The notes: generated by a model not told the origin, from the letters alone. Shown: positions 18,471-30,631, numbered from the stretch's first letter. The stretch is 64,000 bases of DNA from Phytophthora quininea (GCA_011947345.1 JAAVTG010000665.1:1-64000), one strand, 5' to 3'. A program made the numbers and translations.

Positions 18471-19784
18471 ATGGTAGACCCTTTCTCTCCTGGGAAAAAG
18501 GAAGTGCTCACCTCGCAGATTGCTTGGTACGAATCGTCCTCATGCGCTCGACTCTCATTGGGTCATTACGGAAAGTGCAGCATGTCTCGACGACAGGTAG
18601 TGGATGTATTTGGTGACCAAGAGATGATGGAGGAGATTCTAGAGTTGCTGGCGGAGGGCTCCGATACAAGCCACACGGAGGGTCCGACGTCGTCGTCTGG
18701 AAACAGTCGGTCGATGAGTGCCAGCACACCAACTCACAGCTCCTCTATCCGCAGCTCCATTGGTGGCACCAATCATGGAGACAATGGCAATGAAGACACC
18801 ATGTTCAGCGCGGATACTCGCGACTATGGTGACGACGAAGAAAAAGGTCCCGAGCAAATGCAGGAGCAAGAGCAACAGCAGGGAATAGCGGCAGGAGTAG
18901 GCGTTGCTCAGTACTCAATGTAGGTCTTGTATCGCTGCTTTTCAGACCGGCGAAGTGATTTATACCGGTACATGAAATTGTAGGCCAAGCTCACTGATGT
19001 CGCTCGCAAACGCGGCGACGATGGGGGATTGGCGTCCTTGACGGAAAACCCTCCCATGATGTAAGAAGCTGTCGTCATTGCCAAGCTTACCAGTACTGAA
19101 GAAGAAAATATTTGCCTTGTAGATATCCATCCGGCCCATTTCTTGATGAGGAGTATCCATCTTATGGCGTCCAAGGATCGTCCGCGACCGCAGTCGCAAC
19201 GGCACCACAACGGGATCAAGCAGTAAGTCACGCTCCAGCCTCTATTCCATCACCCCCACCCCAAGTTCCGCTTCCACCGCTGCCCCTGTTGGAATGGCTC
19301 CGACGGTTCAAACTGGCCAACTAGTGCGCGAATTAAACGACGCCGAATTCAGCGACCTTCGTCGCAAACTGCAGATGCAAACCGCGTCACGCCGCTACCG
19401 CAAGCGCAAAAAGGCATCCAGGAACTCTTGCTGCGAGTGGCGCACCCCATTGCTTACCACTCTTTTTGTGTTTGTAGGAGGAAACGCGACGAAAGAAGAA
19501 GCAGATCCAGGAACTCCAGGCGGAGCTAGCCGAGCTTCGAGAACTCGAGGCACAGCATCTCGAGTACCAGCAACGGTCGGTCGAATCGCTCGAGGAGGAG
19601 CTTGAAACACGCACGAAAGAGGTCGAAGAGCTCTCGCGACTACTGGAGGCCGCCGCCACGGAGGAAATGGACCGGGTGAGGGCTCCTGTATCGGTAACTC
19701 GCAATCAATTGGCAGCTAACTCTGTGCAAAATGTTGTTGCAGATCAACGCGATTAAGTCCAAGCTCGGCAAGTCGAACAAGTAA
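18471..19784 (+). CDS. bZIP transcription factor, fourth in the window, spliced
   Basis: Exons are 18471-18919, 19123-19413, 19478-19675 and 19743-19784. The N-terminal part is Ser/acidic-rich with a Gln/Glu tail. Exon 2 is Pro-rich and leads into LNDAEFSDLRRKLQMQTASRRYRKRKK. Exon 3 completes the basic region and supplies a long zipper (IQELQAELAELRELEAQ, then ESLEEELETRTKEVEEL). Intron 2 (19414-19477) begins GC rather than GT, and is needed to keep the basic region and zipper in register. Exon 2 also needs one base more in the C-rich run around 19251-19261. Intron 1 (203 bp) has donor AT-GTAGGT and acceptor TTGTAG. The start at MVDPFSPGKKEV is chosen because upstream codons look non-coding. 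Confidence 0.7.
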
Positions 19785-19855
19785 ATTCGACGTCAACGGC
19801 AGGCAATAAAATGAACTGGAATGTTTTTGCATTGTTTTTGTCCGTTTTTGCTTCT

Positions 19856-19870
19856 TCATTCGCCAATTTT
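19856..19870 (+). promoter_or_regulatory. oomycete initiator (INR) motif
   Basis: TCATTCGCCAATTTT is a near-perfect match to the Phytophthora initiator TCATTYYNCAWTTT. It lies 38 bp before the ATG at 19908 and only ~70 bp after the stop of the bZIP gene, so the two same-strand genes are packed tightly but have separate promoters. Confidence 0.65.
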
Positions 19871-19907
19871 CTTCAAGAAGCCAAGTTTTCCTCAAGAAAT
19901 TGCAGCC

Positions 19908-21141
19908 ATGCAGTTTACAGTCATGCCGGAGCTGCCGACGCTCAACGCGCCCGAGGTGGTGGCCAAGACGGACCAATCCATCACGCTGCGCGTGGAGAAG
20001 CCGCCGATGGCGGACGGGGAGCAGGAGAGCAAGCTGCAAGTGGTGGGTTATTCTCCTCGTTTATTAAACTCGATTCAGATTTTTAAACTCGTCATTACAA
20101 ATGCAGAGCCACAGCGAGCACGGCTACGTGTACTACTCGTGGAACGACTCGGTGCTCTTCTCCAACAAAATGTTCCCCGTCAAGGGCTCAAGCCCAACAC
20201 GGTACTGCTCCATCTGCTTATTATATTTTATGATATTTATTCTAATTCTTTGTCTGCAGACGTATGTGTTCCGCACTCGCGTGGTGTTCGAGTCGGCTCG
20301 CCAATGCGGCGAGTGGTCTCCTCTGACGGCCTACACGCGCACGTTCACGGAGGAGGAAGACGCCAAGCGGTCGGGCACAGTCTTCGAGCACGCGCTGAAG
20401 CTCGAGCGGGAGCAGAAGACGGTGCTGCAGTCGCAGATCTGCAAGCTCACGGGGCTGCTGGATGAGCACAAAACCTCGAGGGAGACGAACAGCAGAGTGC
20501 AGCAGCACGAGGACATGCTGGCCAGTCGCCGCGTCATTGACACGAGGCTCGTCAAGCTCCAGCAGGAGCTGAGCGCGCAGACGGCGGCGCTGCAGAACGT
20601 CAAGAGCCAGCGAGCGGCCGACGAGCAGATGATCATGGAGCTGCTGAACGAGCAGGAGAAGCTGCGAGTGGCCCAGAGCCAGCAGCAGGGACAGGAGCAA
20701 TACGAACAGGAGATGCAGGCGCTACGAGCGCAGTTGGAGAAGAACGAGGAGGCGCTACGCAATCGCCAGGAACAGGTGACGGCCAGTCAGGACCAGATCT
20801 CGACCTACGAGGCTTCTTTGGAAGTCAAGAAGAGCGAGATCGCTCAGAAGGAGCAGGAAGTGGAGAAGATCATGGCCGACTGCAATCGCATGATGCAGGA
20901 GCAAGCAGACATGGCGCATGTGAAGCAGCTGGAGGTGGAAGACGCTCTGTTGGAAGCTAAGACGTCGCTGGAGCAGCAGCTAGACATCAACACGTATCTG
21001 CGTGAAGAGGTATCGCGTCTGCGTGAAGAGAACCACCACCTGAAGAACCAGATCGCCGAAGTGGACTCGGAGGTGGTGCCCAAGATGGTGCAACTCGAAG
21101 ACGAGAACGAGCAATTGCGTGCTCAGCTCAACCGACGGTAA
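19908..21141 (+). CDS. fibronectin type III domain plus long coiled-coil protein
   Basis: Exons are 19908-20042, 20107-20201 and 20260-21141. The first ~110 residues form an FN3-like fold: TDQSITLRVEKPP, then EHGYVYYSWND, then GLKPNT-TYVFRTRVVF and GEWSPLTAYT. The rest (about 270 residues) is an almost unbroken coiled coil rich in Gln/Glu/Leu. The frame between exon 2 and the GLKPNT motif requires one more G in the run 20184-20186. This architecture suits a scaffolding or cytoskeletal adapter role in the cytoplasm, but the function is not known. The gene converges on RRN3, with ~130 bp between stops. Confidence 0.7.
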
Positions 21142-21272
21142 ATCCGCTTGTAGCGATCGCTGAGGGAGCGTTCTTGACATATATATTCACCTATCTCCTT
21201 GAACCAATACGGAAGTAACTTGGTCTGCTAAAGTAAGTTTTATTGCCTATGTTACTACTGTCTGTCTGGTCT

Positions 21273-23663
21273 CTAAAAGCCATCCTCCTCCTCATCGTCA
21301 AAGCCACCGAGGGTGAAAGCGTCTGCTGCTCCCAACGGAGGCAATCTCGAAGGCGGAGAGCTTGCAGAGAGTGCTGGAGATGGATCAAAAGTGTTTCGCG
21401 ACGGCAACGGACGTCTGAGCGGAGTTCGTTCCTCATCAGCAAAGCCGTCGCCTTCATACGAAGATCCCAACGACATATTGCAAGACCGGCTCAAGCTACC
21501 CATGTAGCTATCAGCACGGTACGAGGTCGAGGCCAAATCGGACACATTTTCCACGCTGCCAGCCATACTCGCATCTTCATCCTCCTCGAGATCGCTGCCC
21601 TCGTCATTGTCCTCCTCGTCTTCGGCATCCTCTTGCAGGCGCTGAATCGTAGCCTTCACAGTCTCCAGAGCGTCGCAGTTTTCACTCGACGTCGGATCTG
21701 CGTGCTTCCAATACAAATACAGCGGCCCAATATACCTGAAGGAACGACGGAGAAGATACGGGTCGAAGGGGAAAACGTCTCCAGTGGCTGGCGCTGGCCG
21801 AGTAGTGTGGCAGCAGAGGCCGACGCGGCAGTAGGTTTCTTCGAGCGCTCCATAGACTTGGAAGATTTGTTAGAAGAGCCAGAAACTAAACCAACGGCTT
21901 GATCAACGCGCTCAAGACACGGCTCCGATACCAGATCCAAAGTCTCCACCAAGTTGAGAAATTCTGTTGCCACAGTCTGTTGACAGAATGCTAGTGGGCA
22001 GTAGCCTGCACTTGTGACTAGCAGCCGCTCCCAGCCGAGGCTACGCAGGAACTCGTAGCCTGCGCCGTCGTCACTGCAGGCGATTTCCAATCCACGGAAA
22101 CACACCAAGTAGCACACTGTCTGCAGCGCTGAGATGTAGATGCTCTCTTGGAACCCACGCGATTCACTCGATTCCAGCGTTTCTCCTTGTAGCAGACGCT
22201 CATCCCTCTCGGCAGCACTTTCAGCATTTCTGGCCTCTTGTTCTTCCTGCAGCTTCTGGTGCACCTCGTCGTAAATGTCCATCTGGTCGTGTAGCCACTT
22301 GAGCAAGTGATACAAAGCTTTCTGCAGGTATGCTACGGAAATGTACTTGGCGCGACCGAGAAAACTGGCCAGGTATGCAGCGCAACTTTGCCGTGTAGTA
22401 GGCGGCATACGCGGGTCAAGTGACGTTGCCAGTAACTGCGAGATGAACACGTCCTGGAACTGTGGGTCCATGCGGCACACGTAGAAGAGCAAAAACTGCG
22501 GGTATTTGGATCGATGAGTATTCAGGATGGAGTGCTCGAACACCTTGAGCAAGTATTTGAACATGACCGCAGCATGACGCACATCCATCTCCTTTTTCTC
22601 CTTGGTAACTTCAGCAGAATCTGCAGGAGTGGGCGTTGAAGTGGAAAACTCCTCAATGTGTTCAAACATGACGAGCATCATGCGGTCGAGTTTATCGGCC
22701 ATCTCGTCGATCTGATGTGCGGCGTCATCGGGAGGCAGCAGATCATCGTCCATAAAGTCGTCCATCGTGAAGACGTCCTCCTCGCTTTCATCCAACTTGA
22801 TCTCCACGTCAATAGCCACGAGTTGGTCGATCACAAGACCAAGCACGCGCTCCCGCAGTCCGCTCACGTAGCTGGTCACACGCAGCACATTGCGCAAGTA
22901 CGCCACCTGCGTGTCGGCGTCCAGGCGCTTGTGTGGGAAATGCTCACACAGCACCGGGAATAGGAAGTTGGCAGCCGTGGGCACGAGCGCCAGAACACGC
23001 TCCAATGTCTTGTGTGCCGCTTCAAAGCGCTTCTGGATGCGTTCTTCCAACATCAACTTCGTATCTACAGGTTCAGCCACTGGTGTTGCAACTGCAGACG
23101 CTCCGAAAGAGCCTCCAATTCTGATTCCGCCAGTCGCCGGCTTCTTCACTTCCTGCTTCTGCTCTTCCACCAAACGCCGCAAGTCCGGTGACAGTTGATG
23201 CGTCTGTGGGCGACACAAATTGCGCACCAGCATGTGCAGCGAGGGAACCACATAGACAGTATTGGAGGACACTAGATGAACCACAAAAGCCGCATAGTCC
23301 TCGACCTCCAGCGGATCGGCAGCCAGCAAGTCGAACTTAAACAAAACGTCCAGCAGCGCCCTGTAGGCCCGCGGCTCCTTGGCCATAGTGGACACGCATC
23401 GAGGCAGCGCTCGGAAGATCTTGCGCCTGGTGGCGACGGGCGCCGTGGCCAGCGTTAGCTGCTGGATCAGGTATTGGTAGCTCTTAGCATTACCCTGCAA
23501 TGTGCGGATTAAGAGGTAAATATGGGTCCATCGGAAGGAGAACTGGGGGATTACGCACCTTCAGCAGCAGGTCCAGCGCGTTCTCGATGAAGTGGTGCAT
23601 GCTGGCCACCTCCTCCTCGCTCGGAGAGGCCACCGTGGGCGCCGGCGATGCGCTTCCAGCCAT
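21273..23663 (-). CDS. RRN3: RRN3/TIF-IA, RNA polymerase I transcription initiation factor
   Basis: Exon 1 is 23663-23559, followed by a GT-AG intron (23558-23495) and a long exon 2. RRN3 bridges RNA polymerase I to the core factor at the rDNA promoter, in the nucleolus. The HEAT-repeat body is recognisable: MFKYLLKVFEHSILNTH, SKYPQFLLFYVCRMDPQF and QSCAAYLASFLGRAKYIS. The near-invariant FPFDPYLLRRSFRYIGPLYL signature lies close to the end, followed by an acidic tail (EDEEDNDEGSDLEEDEDAS) and a Ser-rich C-terminus. The FPFDPY segment lies one frame from the body, across AAAA 21772-21775, another single missing base. About 760 residues in all, somewhat longer than the human 651. Confidence 0.85.
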
Positions 23664-23718
23664 TTTGCCTCGGGTTGATTATGAAACGACCACCAAAAAG
23701 TCAAAACTAGGTGCGACC

Positions 23719-23732
23719 ATTTGTCCGGAATG
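23719..23732 (-). promoter_or_regulatory. probable initiator motif for RRN3
   Basis: On the minus strand TCATTCCGGACAAA fits the start of the oomycete initiator consensus, though it differs from the core at one or two places. It lies 56 bp before the ATG at 23663. Confidence 0.35.
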
Positions 23733-23824
23733 AACTGCCCCAGTTCTATTCTGTGCATCTCGGTGCTCTACCAGCTTCATGCGGCGGCGCATTATCGACT
23801 CTAACGCCGCACAAACTCACGAGA

Positions 23825-24118
23825 ATGGTGGCTAGCATTGTATCGTATGCGGGCATTGAGTCTGCGTCGTTTGCGGGCCTGGTGGTTGTAGTGCCGAGAA
23901 AGTTTGGATTCTCACCGGTTCGCCTGTTGGAGACGCAGCTTGGCACGGTGCAGGGACGTCTTTTCGTGTGGAGCCTGTACATTCTGCACTTGACGCTGGC
24001 GCACTATGGCGTTGTTCCTGAGAGCGACCTTCGCAAGAACGAGTTGGCCGTGTCAAGCAACGTTGCCTTTCAAGATCGGGCTCATTGTGTCCAGAATGAA
24101 TTGACAAACATTCAATAA
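23825..24118 (+). pseudogene. C-terminal fragment of an oomycete multi-pass membrane protein
   Basis: About 97 codons, mostly two hydrophobic segments: IVSYAGIESASFAGLVVVV, then KFGFSPVRLLETQLGTVQGRLFVWSLYILHLTLAHYG. The F-G-F-S-P..L..Q...VQ.RLFVW...L.L.HYG pattern matches the tail of the membrane family at 26077-26918 and, from family style, the gene entering at 63213. No upstream exons are present, and the fragment abuts the RRN3 promoter. It is a relic rather than a gene. Confidence 0.4.
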
Positions 24119-24602
24119 TGTCCTTATCAACTGGTGGCAATACAACTAGGACATAGATGAATAAAACCCCATAATGCCCGTGAGGGACGTTCTATCCTAC
24201 TGGCTGAAGCGCATTTACACAATTCCAAATCAAGACCGTACTTTTACAGGATCATTTCTATAGTACTTTCTTTTCTACTTACATTCCTAAGTAGACAACC
24301 TTAATACCTGCGAGGATCGAACTCGGTTTCGTTCATTGACTCGGGATGTCGGTGGCGCGCTGCGGGGCCTTCTTGGCCTTGCTCGCCCTCATTGATGAAC
24401 GTCCGCTGTCGCCTATTCCAAGGCAGCGTGAGTGAGCGAAACGATATGAGTAGGTATTACCCCACCTTTTTCAATTCTTATTATAGTGATGTAGCTGTCA
24501 AGACACTCGTACTTTCATTTACGTCTTGCTGTTCTTCGTGCCAATGCTGGTGGGTATAAAATATTTGATAACTTAGCGGCTACTCTGCATGCCTTTGAAG
24601 AT
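24119..24602. other. no gene seen
   Basis: A short GAGGATCGAACTCG segment near 24311 looks like a tRNA T-arm but the rest of a cloverleaf is missing. Otherwise featureless. Confidence 0.4.
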
Positions 24603-25328
24603 CTATACGGGTGAGCTGTTGGTGCGATCGAGACGAAGTTGTTGCTGCACGGGGAGCTGCCAGCCGTGCCAATTGTCGTAGTCCAGCGGTGCCACGACGT
24701 CTTCGCCCTCGTCGTCCGACGTGATGGATTCCAGCAAGCTGGGCGTGTCGAGCTCCAGCTCCGAGCTCGTGGAGGGCGTCACGGGCAGCGAGGCCGTGCC
24801 CGAGTTGCCGTCGTCCAGCAGGAAGGCGACGAACTCGCGGCTGACGTCGTGCATGAGCACGTTGCAGCCGCGGTTGCCGTGGTTGAGCAGGGCGCTCTGC
24901 ACGGCGGTCAGCAGCTGCAGCAGGGCCTTGCGGCGCTGCTCGACGACGGTCGGAACGCGCGCGCCGAAGAGCGTCTGTCTGGGGAAGTGCTTCTTGACGA
25001 TGCTGCGCAGCCAGCGGCACTCGGCCTTGCACGAGTGGGCGGGCTGCAGCTGCCGCAGCAGGCGCTTCTGGAAGCTGCGGAACTGCTCGAAGCTGTGGCG
25101 GGTGGTCCACGTGGTGGCGGCGGCGCCCTTGGGCTGGCAGGTCAAGTGCAGCGCGTACTGCACGCCGTGGCGGCTCGTGGCGCTGGTCATCTCGAGCTGC
25201 AGGTGCTGGATCCACGCCACCGACTCGGGCAGCGGCTTGATGGCCGGCGACGACCGTTTGCGCGAGGCGAACGAGTTGTAGGATGTCGGAGGAGGAGCTG
25301 GCATGGCTGCCATCGTTGGAGACGTCAT
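24603..25328 (-). CDS. PX-like domain protein
   Basis: 241 residues from the ATG at 25328 (MTSPTMAAMPAPPPTSY). A second start at 25313 is equally possible. The middle (about residues 50-185) has PX-domain features: a beta segment (YALHLTCQP), the HSFEQFRSFQKRLLRQL helix that follows the phosphoinositide-binding region, and later HFPRQTLFGARVPTVVEQRRKAL, where PX proteins have P-x-K..R.....R. It ends with an acidic tail, TSDDEGEDV. PX domains dock proteins on PI3P membranes such as endosomes. The PxxP core is poorly conserved, so this is a divergent oomycete PX-like member. GC3 is very high, unlike the AT-rich sequence on both sides. Confidence 0.6.
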   Translation of the reverse strand: MTSPTMAAMPAPPPTSYNSFASRKRSSPAIKPLPESVAWIQHLQLEMTSATSRHGVQYALHLTCQPKGAAATTWTTRHSFEQFRSFQKRLLRQLQPAHSCKAECRWLRSIVKKHFPRQTLFGARVPTVVEQRRKALLQLLTAVQSALLNHGNRGCNVLMHDVSREFVAFLLDDGNSGTASLPVTPSTSSELELDTPSLLESITSDDEGEDVVAPLDYDNWHGWQLPVQQQLRLDRTNSSPV

Positions 25329-26076
25329 GGGTGTCGACGCAAGGGCAAGTTCTGAAGTGAGCTTGGCGATGCACGACACCGACACACGACACAGCTGCCA
25401 ATAGCCTGGTGCCAATCGAGCCGGCCGTGGCGATTATGAACAGCCTGATGGCGGCATACGGACGGGAGTAATATTTGCCCACAATCGCGTACCGAGCACC
25501 GCGCGTTGACGCTGCCGGAGTTGGCTTCTCGCGGGGAATGTTGGCGCCAGAATCCAGCCAAGTAGATCCACCGCAGTTTGTACCGGGTACTCACCTGCAG
25601 CTACATCGTCAAGACCAGATCACGCGGCTGGACAGGCTTGCGGCCAGACAGCTTACGGTCGGCGGCGACCATCATCACCGTCGACATGCAAATCCCATGG
25701 CATTGCCGTGTTCAACTGCAGCTCCGAGCTGAGCAACCGCTAGTGCATCTGGGGCAAACCGATTCGTGACTAAACACTTCTCACATCGACGCAAATGTAG
25801 AGAGGCGCGCTGTGCGAAACTCGCGATATCAACGATGGAATGGTAGTGCCCAATAAAAAAAAAATCGTGTCTTCAGCGATGGTGTGCTGACAAGAAGTCT
25901 TCCCACTTGTTGGGGAAACCGCTTGCAACGTTCAACCTGTGCACGTTTTCGTCGTGCTCGCTCTCCCCACCATGGCGACGTCACAGCCACTGCCAATTCA
26001 ACCAAATCGATGCTTGCAGATTCCACATCAGCTATAAAATCCAACTCATCCAACATTTCTTGTCGATGTCTGCAAA
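25329..26076. other. no gene seen
   Basis: GC content falls across this stretch. It includes an A10 run (25855-25864). No confident gene or RNA. Confidence 0.4.
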
Positions 26077-26918
26077 CTACAAATGCGTACCATCAGTGAA
26101 ATAGCAGAGGCTTGCCAGCCAAAACGTACCGAAGTGAACCACACAGAAGCAGAGCAGCGCAACCATCCACAGCAAGAGTTTGCCATTGACCAGCGCCCTG
26201 TACTTCTCCAGCACAAATGCGAGCTGGTACAGAGCGTGCATCCCCGAGTTCCGATTGATCATCGCTACCAGTCGTACAAACGTAGTGATCTGCAGTAGCC
26301 CAAAGACAAACACTGGAAACACCGTCGCGTCGACGTTGTGGCTGGTCTCGCCTTTTAGCTCCATGTGATATCGCGCGCTTGGGAGATGGAGCATCGTCTG
26401 CATGTAACAGCAGTAGAGCAATGGGGTGGCTGCTTCCAAGTGGGAGGTAACGACGAGGCACTCGGTCGGTAAGAGTGTCTCGAGCGAGTCTCGCAGAATG
26501 GTGGGCTGGTAGAAATGCACAATTTGCTTGGGGTCTTGGCAGACGATACTTGTATTTGCTTCATGTCGGCTGGATATGCTGCCTTGACTGCTACATGCAC
26601 GATAGGGTGGACAGCATCGTCCTGTTTTCGTGAACATATCGACCGGGATTTCTGCGCTTCGACTCGTTCTGTTTCGACCCGCACGGTTGGAGTAAAGTTT
26701 CCAGCGTCGGACCCAGTAAGCGAGTGTGTCCTCGAAGACGCGATCAGGATGGCTTCTAGTTGCTCCAGCAAACTTTTGTCGGCGGCGGAAAACTGGTGGG
26801 GTAGACAGGAGTGGAGGCAGATGCCTGTGCGGAACTGCTTCTTGAACAATTCACGGGTACGCGTGTTATTGACAAGCTTCGCCAATATTTCCAGGAAACT
26901 CGAAGCAAACTGGTTCAC
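26077..26918 (-). pseudogene. broken oomycete multi-pass membrane protein
   Basis: Two overlapping minus-strand frames (26918-26355 and 26637-26077) share one protein. Hydrophobic blocks include LEAATPLLYCCYMQTMLHLP, FPVFVFGLLQITTFVRLVAMI and NGKLLLWMVALLCFCVVHFG, linked by ALYQLAFVLEKYRALV, a family hallmark. The switch between frames makes it a pseudogene or another one-base error, and no upstream TM region typical of the family is found. It is related to the relic at 23825 and probably to the exon at 63213. Confidence 0.45.
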
Positions 26919-29900
26919 TCCATCCTGTTCCGCATTCCCATCATTCGCAGGAAGCTGCTTGTTGCGAGGGGGCTAGAAGATGCTCCAATTCGTCCAGAAC
27001 GTAAGGGTGTAATTCCAGATAGTCGCAAAACACTACCACAGAGCCCAAAAGTCGGAGAGCTGATCCTGTGCAGTCTTCTCACCATTCACACTCGCCTTTG
27101 TCTTGGCGTCGAGGTTTTCAGATAGATATTCCATCACGCTAGTGATCGTACGAAGCGAGAGCCAAAGTACATCCTAAACTGGTGCGACTGTACCTGCGAC
27201 TTCACGGATTGAATGACGCACAATAAGTTCATTACCACCACCTTGAGCAGCAATGACCATCTGCGTGCAACGTTTGTATGTTCCTGATTGTGTTTGTATG
27301 CTCGCGTAGGAAATTTCGCCATATATTGCTGCCATCCAATTTTTCGCATGCTTCGTTATCTTGAGTTTTGTATGCCATCGATATTGCTGCGAGTTGCAAC
27401 CCTTCTCGTAGCCGACACTTCCAATTCTCCTGAATTAGTTTGACAGAAGTAGGATAGACGTCGGACTGTTGTTGGACAACAATTAGATCGATTGCATGTT
27501 TTCGCCTGTCAAGGAGCATATAGAGCTGAAAAAGTTGGACAGTGTCACGCATTAATGAGCGGCAGCGTACCTACAGCCTGAGCCCGCACAAAGGAGCATT
27601 TGGGGGCAGTCGAACTGCTGACACCAGAGGAGCTAGTCCGTCTTTCACGGCGTGGAACAGTGACAGCCGGTCACCCACCGTACTGGTCTTTCACGACAGC
27701 GCATGGCTTCCATGGCTGCGTCATCTACAGCCATATCAAGAGCAGGAAAATGGAGAGTTTTACAAGTATCGGGGACCAGCTAAAGAACTATGCATTTCTC
27801 GTGCTACTATTGACGCTGGAGCAGGTACAGAGTGATATGTTTGAACAAGAATACCTCTGACAGAGCTGATACATCGAAACAACTACGACAGATAGGAAAA
27901 TCTCAAATGTACACGATTTATTGCATACTAACTCTACGTGATCTATAATGCCGACGCTAGACCACTGCAACTGCTCCTTACAGCTGTGTCTACGCTGGAT
28001 TTGCTCCCAATTGGTAGTGCTGTTCTTAGTTTGCGTCTAGCTTGGTCAAGAGCTTGGTTGCACACGAAAGTGTCATTCTGCTGGCTAAGGTTTTCAAAGT
28101 GCGTCATAACGAAACGAAAATCTGACAGCCTCTTTCGCGTATTTGCGCACGGCAAGTCCGTCGGTACCTGTGGTCGATGTGGTGAGTGATGCTTACTCGG
28201 ATTGCTGAATCACCGCAACTCCCAACCTACACAGAGCGGAACTTTTAGGAACATAAAACCACTTGCTGGCTGATGCCGTTCTTCAATTGGCAAGACTTCC
28301 CAATTGTCGCAGGTACGATGTTTTTGCTGCTGAATCTCTCGGTGCAGTTAATTGATTGCTAACAATATCGGTTTGTTGTGCAGCTATATGTGGTAAAGCG
28401 ATTTGCCTGGGAAACGGGGACGAGTCGCGAGGCATTGTGATGCGTGGCGAGGATTCGCTCACGGTCATTCCCAACGGAGCCTTCCCTAATCGGCTGGATT
28501 TTTAAGTCTGGCGAGGTCTCAATGGTTAGTCAGCGGGAATCACTTTTGTGGATTGAACCCTTTTGCCCAAAGGCGCTGTGATTGGTCATTCCTCAGAATG
28601 TTCGGTGACACGTCGACGTCACCTTTTCCAACGGACAAAGATCCAGGCGACCCTTCCCAAGCCCCGGTGACGGTTGGAAGCCTCAGTGCTTGTTGGAAAA
28701 GATGAAGCTCCCCGTCGATCGTTCCTGCTATCCGCCATTGCATGGCCCGCAGCGTGCCGAGGCTTGGTCAGCACTTCCCTTCGTTGTCGACTGCTCCCGC
28801 AAACCGGGTCCCTTGATCGTTGACACCCCGTCCTTGGTCGACTTACGCATGAGCTCTGCGACGCCCTGCCATCCGTCCTCAACGAAGCACGCCGCGTTGC
28901 CCTTGGTTGTCGTCGTCAAGCGTCTCCTGACTCACTCGCTCTCTCTCTCAGTACTCAACTGTTTAGTGCAGCGTTCCCGAACCACTCCACCCAGGTCTTG
29001 GCGCATTAGCAACCAATCGCTGAGCAGCAGTCATCGTCCGAGTACCCAAGACGTCAGTGGACGCAACCGTTCCCCGAACGGGCGACAGATCTGTCTGTCT
29101 GGCGGACAGATCGACCCTGTGACAACAGCTGGATCCTCGATGACTCTTGGGAGGGCTCAGTAGCAACGACCCGACCTCTCCGAAACCTCGGTGGCCAGTC
29201 TGGGAGCTCGGCGACGCTTCGGGGACCTCGGCGGTGGGTTCAGTGAGGTCGCAGTTAGGAAACGGATCATATTTCACTGCATATTTGTATGGAAAGTAGG
29301 GTTTACATAAGCCCGAATGAGCACTACATATAGAGAACAGAATTTTCCCTCAAGCACACAAGGGCCAAGTCCGGCGACGGAATCGTCTTCGGTACGTTGC
29401 GTCTGGATCCGCCCGTTTGAGCGATTTATGTCTGTCGGTGGACACGTTTATCCGTGAGGACAGTGCTCGCCCCTCGGCCAAGCCAAGAGTTTGTGGCAAG
29501 GTTGAATTGCCAGCGCTTGTGTTCGGGGTCGAGTGTTCTCCCCGCTTCTCTAAAGGTCACCGCAGGCTGAGACCTCGGTGGACTCGCAGTCGGCCTTAAT
29601 TGGCTTTGGACCCTTCTGCTGTTGGGCCAGCGAGGTTTGGCGCGCTAGCGAGCTCGTGCTAGTGGCGTTTGTTTACTTGGGAAGTTTGTGTGGACAGATC
29701 GCAAGACCAGTCTGTCCCGGTGCTAGTGCTAAATCTGGGTCTTCAGATTTGAGCCCCAACTCTCATTGACCTTCCTGGTTGACGTATTGTTATGGGTAGA
29801 GTCTATCCGTACTACCAACGAGTTTTCACGTGGAATCCTATACCACATATAGCATTGAGCGGTGCTGCAGCAGTACTTCGTAGCACCCGCGCAATCGCTC

Positions 29901-30181
29901 TGGAGTCCTCGTGAATTTCGGTCACCATTCGCTGCAGAGTAGCCGATAGGAATGATTGCACTGTACAACATCGGTTGCAGGCCGATTCCCTGGGTTTACG
30001 GTAGGAAAGCACAAACCTGTACAGGAGTGGAATTCATAGTCGCTGGCGTCTATGTGTCGAGTCGGTGCACGTACAACTGTGACATGCGCTCATCGGCGGT
30101 AAGCGCTCTACACTCAGACTACGGACGTCATCACCTTACCAAGCGTCCAGCAGCGCCGTGCACTCAACCGCAAGACCTACA
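26919..30181. other. gene-poor spacer with possible relics
   Basis: No confident gene. Possible relics: a short segment near 28120-28160 (FRVFAHGKSVG) resembling the start of the membrane family, and a spliced-looking stretch at 28260-28505. From about 28600 GC rises and there are palindromes (GACAGATCTGTC at 29084-29095, and GGACAGATCG repeated at about 29103 and 29694). These would suit a degraded LTR, but no paired LTR or polymerase is seen. Confidence 0.35.
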
Positions 30182-30631
30182 CCCTCACAGCGTTCCCGAG
30201 CACAAGCTGACACGTCTCAGCACGCCCGATACACCTGGCATGGGTCTGGCGACAGTGATAACTTCCGGCCAGTCTGACCTCGTGCTTCGGACCGGTCGTG
30301 CTGCGGACCGGTCGTGCTGCGATCGCGTCACGACGGGAACGCGAAATGGTTTGCACACGTCCGGACATCGAAGACGCGTGGCGAGCTCGCGCCAACACCC
30401 GCCTACGCCGCCGCTTGACTTGACGGTGTGTGCGTCCATCAGATGGGGAAGAGAAAGCGTTACTGCGGCTGCATCGCTGTGGCTTCGACACAGCGACGCG
30501 ATCGGTGGTCTGGCCGGGCGAGTGGACGCTCATGGCCTGCAAGAAACTGGAGCGACGGCAGCGCGTGCAGAGAGCCGCGGGCAAGCGCTGTAGGGCGTGT
30601 TCAGTCGCAGTGGCGGCGCGCAGCAAAAGAA

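Noticed and set aside
24300..24370. tRNA-like T-arm (GAGGATCGAACTCG, minus strand)
   Set aside because: No acceptor, D or anticodon arms can be formed around it.
24580..25482. 300-codon frame overlapping the PX-like gene
   Set aside because: Arg/Ala/His-rich shadow frame; the chosen frame has the PX-like pattern and acidic tail.
28600..29790. Solo LTR
   Set aside because: GC-rich with repeated GGACAGATCG words, but no TG...CA boundaries with target duplication could be established.
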